The notes under the pieces were generated by a model. It did not search any database. It worked only from the letters and a program-made list of their open reading frames with translations, and was not told the DNA's origin. A program made the translations under genes and the position numbers. From Chitinophagales bacterium (GTDB lineage: Bacteria; Bacteroidota; Bacteroidia; Chitinophagales; Saprospiraceae), in contig JAAFHO010000292.1 of assembly GCA_013297575.1 (NCBI GenBank), positions 1 through 7,172 of the forward strand: 7,172 nucleotides of DNA, in the 5' to 3' direction. Positions 6,030-7,172 of this stretch are shown one piece after another; position 1 is the stretch's first letter, and every line of letters starts with the position of its first letter.

Positions 6030-6944
6030 ATGCGAATTATTTTCATGGGTACACCCGATTTTGCTGTGCCATCGCTTAAAATACTTTTGGACAACGGCTA
6101 CGAAGTAGTAGGTGTAGTAACAGCCGCTGACAAACCAGGTGGTCGGTCGGGTATTATTGAATCGGCGGTAAAGAAATTTGCGGTGGCCAATGGGCTTAAG
6201 GTATTACAGCCGTTGAAGTTAAAAGATCCGGTATTTCTTGCGGAGTTATCGGGCTTAAAGGCCGATTTACAGGTTGTAGTGGCTTTTAGAATGTTACCCG
6301 AAGTTGTATGGCAAATGCCACCCTTAGGAACGCTCAATTTGCACGGTTCGTTACTACCCAAATACAGGGGAGCAGCACCGATCAACCACGCAATTATGAA
6401 TGGCGAAACGGAGACAGGGGTAACTACTTTTTTCCTCCAGCATGAAATAGATACAGGCGATATCATCCTGCAACGCAAGATGGATATTGGCCCTAATGAG
6501 ACGGTAGGAGCGGTACATGACCGGATGATGGTGATGGGCGCAGCGGTAGTATTGGAGACGGTAACTGACATTCAAAATGGTACGGTAAAAACCATTCCAC
6601 AACCCAGCGATGCAGCGACCCATGCGCCTAAAATATTTCAGGAGACGTGCAAGATAGATTTTAGTCGAACTGCCATCGAGGTACATAATTTTATCCGTGG
6701 CCTAAGCCCTTATCCCGGTGCTTGGACAGTACTCAAGGATGGTAAAATATTCAAAGTGTTTAAAGCCCTACCGGAAATACATTCTGATGATACGATACCA
6801 ACGGGTAGTTATGTTATACCGCATAAAGGTGTTTTAAAAGTAAAAGTAAAAGATGGATATATCCATTTATTAGAGGTGCAATTGGAAGGTAAAAAAAGGA
6901 TGGCCGTTAGTGAATTGTTAAATGGATATAAATTTTTGCTATAA
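6030..6944 (+). CDS. fmt: Methionyl-tRNA formyltransferase
   Basis: It transfers a formyl group from 10-formyl-tetrahydrofolate to Met-tRNA(fMet) in the cytoplasm, allowing formyl-Met translation initiation. The 304-residue length is usual for the family. The N-terminal Rossmann-type formyltransferase domain (about 1-185) begins MRIIFMGTPDFAVPSL and contains the signature NLHGSLLPKYRGAAP at 103-117. The catalytic triad is N103, H105 and D141 (in HEIDTGD), with the same spacing as N106, H108 and D144 of the E. coli enzyme as I recall it. The C-terminal OB-like tRNA-binding domain (about 205-304) includes the typical NFIRGLSPYPGAW at 220-232. The ATG at 6030 follows an A-rich leader (AAAAAAACAACACAAACGAT) with no Shine-Dalgarno site, as expected in Bacteroidota. 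def is not adjacent in this window. No strong terminator hairpin follows the stop. Confidence 0.98.
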   Translation: MRIIFMGTPDFAVPSLKILLDNGYEVVGVVTAADKPGGRSGIIESAVKKFAVANGLKVLQPLKLKDPVFLAELSGLKADLQVVVAFRMLPEVVWQMPPLGTLNLHGSLLPKYRGAAPINHAIMNGETETGVTTFFLQHEIDTGDIILQRKMDIGPNETVGAVHDRMMVMGAAVVLETVTDIQNGTVKTIPQPSDAATHAPKIFQETCKIDFSRTAIEVHNFIRGLSPYPGAWTVLKDGKIFKVFKALPEIHSDDTIPTGSYVIPHKGVLKVKVKDGYIHLLEVQLEGKKRMAVSELLNGYKFLL

Positions 6945-6957
6945 TTTTAAAAAAATA

Positions 6958-6989
6958 TTTGTGAGTGAACAAACTTTCAGTTACCTTTG
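6958..6989 (+). promoter_or_regulatory. Near-consensus Bacteroidota promoter downstream of fmt
   Basis: TTTG at 6958-6961 and TACCTTTG at 6982-6989 match both consensus elements, separated by 20 nt. It is the best full promoter in the window. The start should be near 6996, just before the small ORF at 7013. It lies within 50 nt of the fmt stop codon, so the downstream unit is probably transcribed separately. Confidence 0.65.
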
Positions 6990-7012
6990 CAGTCAGTTAA
7001 ATCAAAATATCA

Positions 7013-7108
7013 ATGATAACATTAATTATTATTTATTCCATTATGGCCGTATCTTTATTTGATGGCCTTGATGATGACACTTCTCCCGTTGATCGTAATA
7101 TTTGAGTT
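7013..7108 (+). CDS. Possible small protein of 31 residues
   Basis: An ATG at 7013 opens a 31-codon ORF ending at TGA 7106-7108. It sits 24 nt after the -7 element of a near-consensus promoter and has an A-rich leader (TTAAATCAAAATATCA), both typical of real starts here. The product begins with a hydrophobic run (MITLIIIYSIMAV) that could insert in a membrane and ends in an acidic polar tail (DGLDDDTSPVDRNI). An internal ATG at 7043 would give 21 residues beginning MAVSLFDGLDDD. I do not recognise it. It may be a small membrane protein, a leader peptide for the next gene, or a chance ORF. Confidence 0.35.
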
Positions 7109-7143
7109 TACTTGCTAAGATCGGACAATTTGGCTTTGCTTAA

Positions 7144-7172
7144 ATGTCTGCTATTAGCGAAATAGAAACTTA
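7144..7172 (+). CDS. Possible start of a further gene, cut by the right edge
   Basis: An ATG at 7144 reads MSAISEIET and remains open to the window end. TGGCTTTG at 7131-7138, a one-mismatch TAnnTTTG, lies just before it, but the nearest TTG is only 16 nt upstream of that. Nine codons are too few to identify a product or to be sure of the gene. Confidence 0.18.

Noticed and set aside
6098..6571. Minus-strand 157-codon ORF
   Set aside because: It is a shadow of fmt in the region coding for the conserved catalytic domain.

Overview
The window looks like a chromosomal segment of a Bacteroidota bacterium, possibly from the Saprospiria/Chitinophagia side, though that finer placement is a guess. 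Support comes from promoter-like sites of the Bacteroidota type (TTG about 20 nt upstream of TAnnTTTG), A-rich leaders instead of Shine-Dalgarno sites, a secreted family-78 rhamnosidase, a small outer-membrane barrel protein, and a divergent EF-G paralogue of the kind known from Bacteroides.

Layout. Positions 1-2152 (minus) hold the N-terminal 717 residues of a secreted alpha-L-rhamnosidase; its C-terminus lies beyond the left edge. The divergent gap 2153-2818 holds the rhamnosidase promoter, a compact array of six short hairpins (2265-2469), an A-tract, and an imperfect 16-bp inverted repeat just before the next gene. Positions 2819-4957 (plus) encode an EF-G-like translation factor. Positions 5049-5687 (plus) encode a small predicted beta-barrel protein with its own promoter and a good intrinsic terminator. 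The gap 5688-6029 contains that terminator, a G-rich tract, a short TA palindrome, and a perfect 65-bp palindrome nested inside a 10-bp outer inverted repeat. Positions 6030-6944 (plus) encode methionyl-tRNA formyltransferase (fmt). After it come a near-consensus promoter, a 31-codon small ORF, and perhaps the start of another gene at the right edge.

How the genes relate. There is no obvious single operon: each plus-strand gene has a promoter-like site of its own. Two genes serve translation (the EF-G paralogue and fmt). The EF-G paralogue keeps the domain IV tip and domains II-V but has altered GTPase motifs: the catalytic His of DTPGH is Leu, the P-loop Asp is Gly, and NKxD is NQLD. This matches the Bacteroides EF-G2 type, which as I recall is a GTPase-independent elongation factor induced by carbon limitation. 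The rhamnosidase next to it degrades plant or microbial rhamnosides, so the pair may reflect carbon-supply physiology, but co-regulation is only an inference.

The most unusual non-coding structures are the six-hairpin array, whose two halves are inverted copies of each other with compensatory stem changes, and the 65-bp perfect palindrome directly upstream of fmt.
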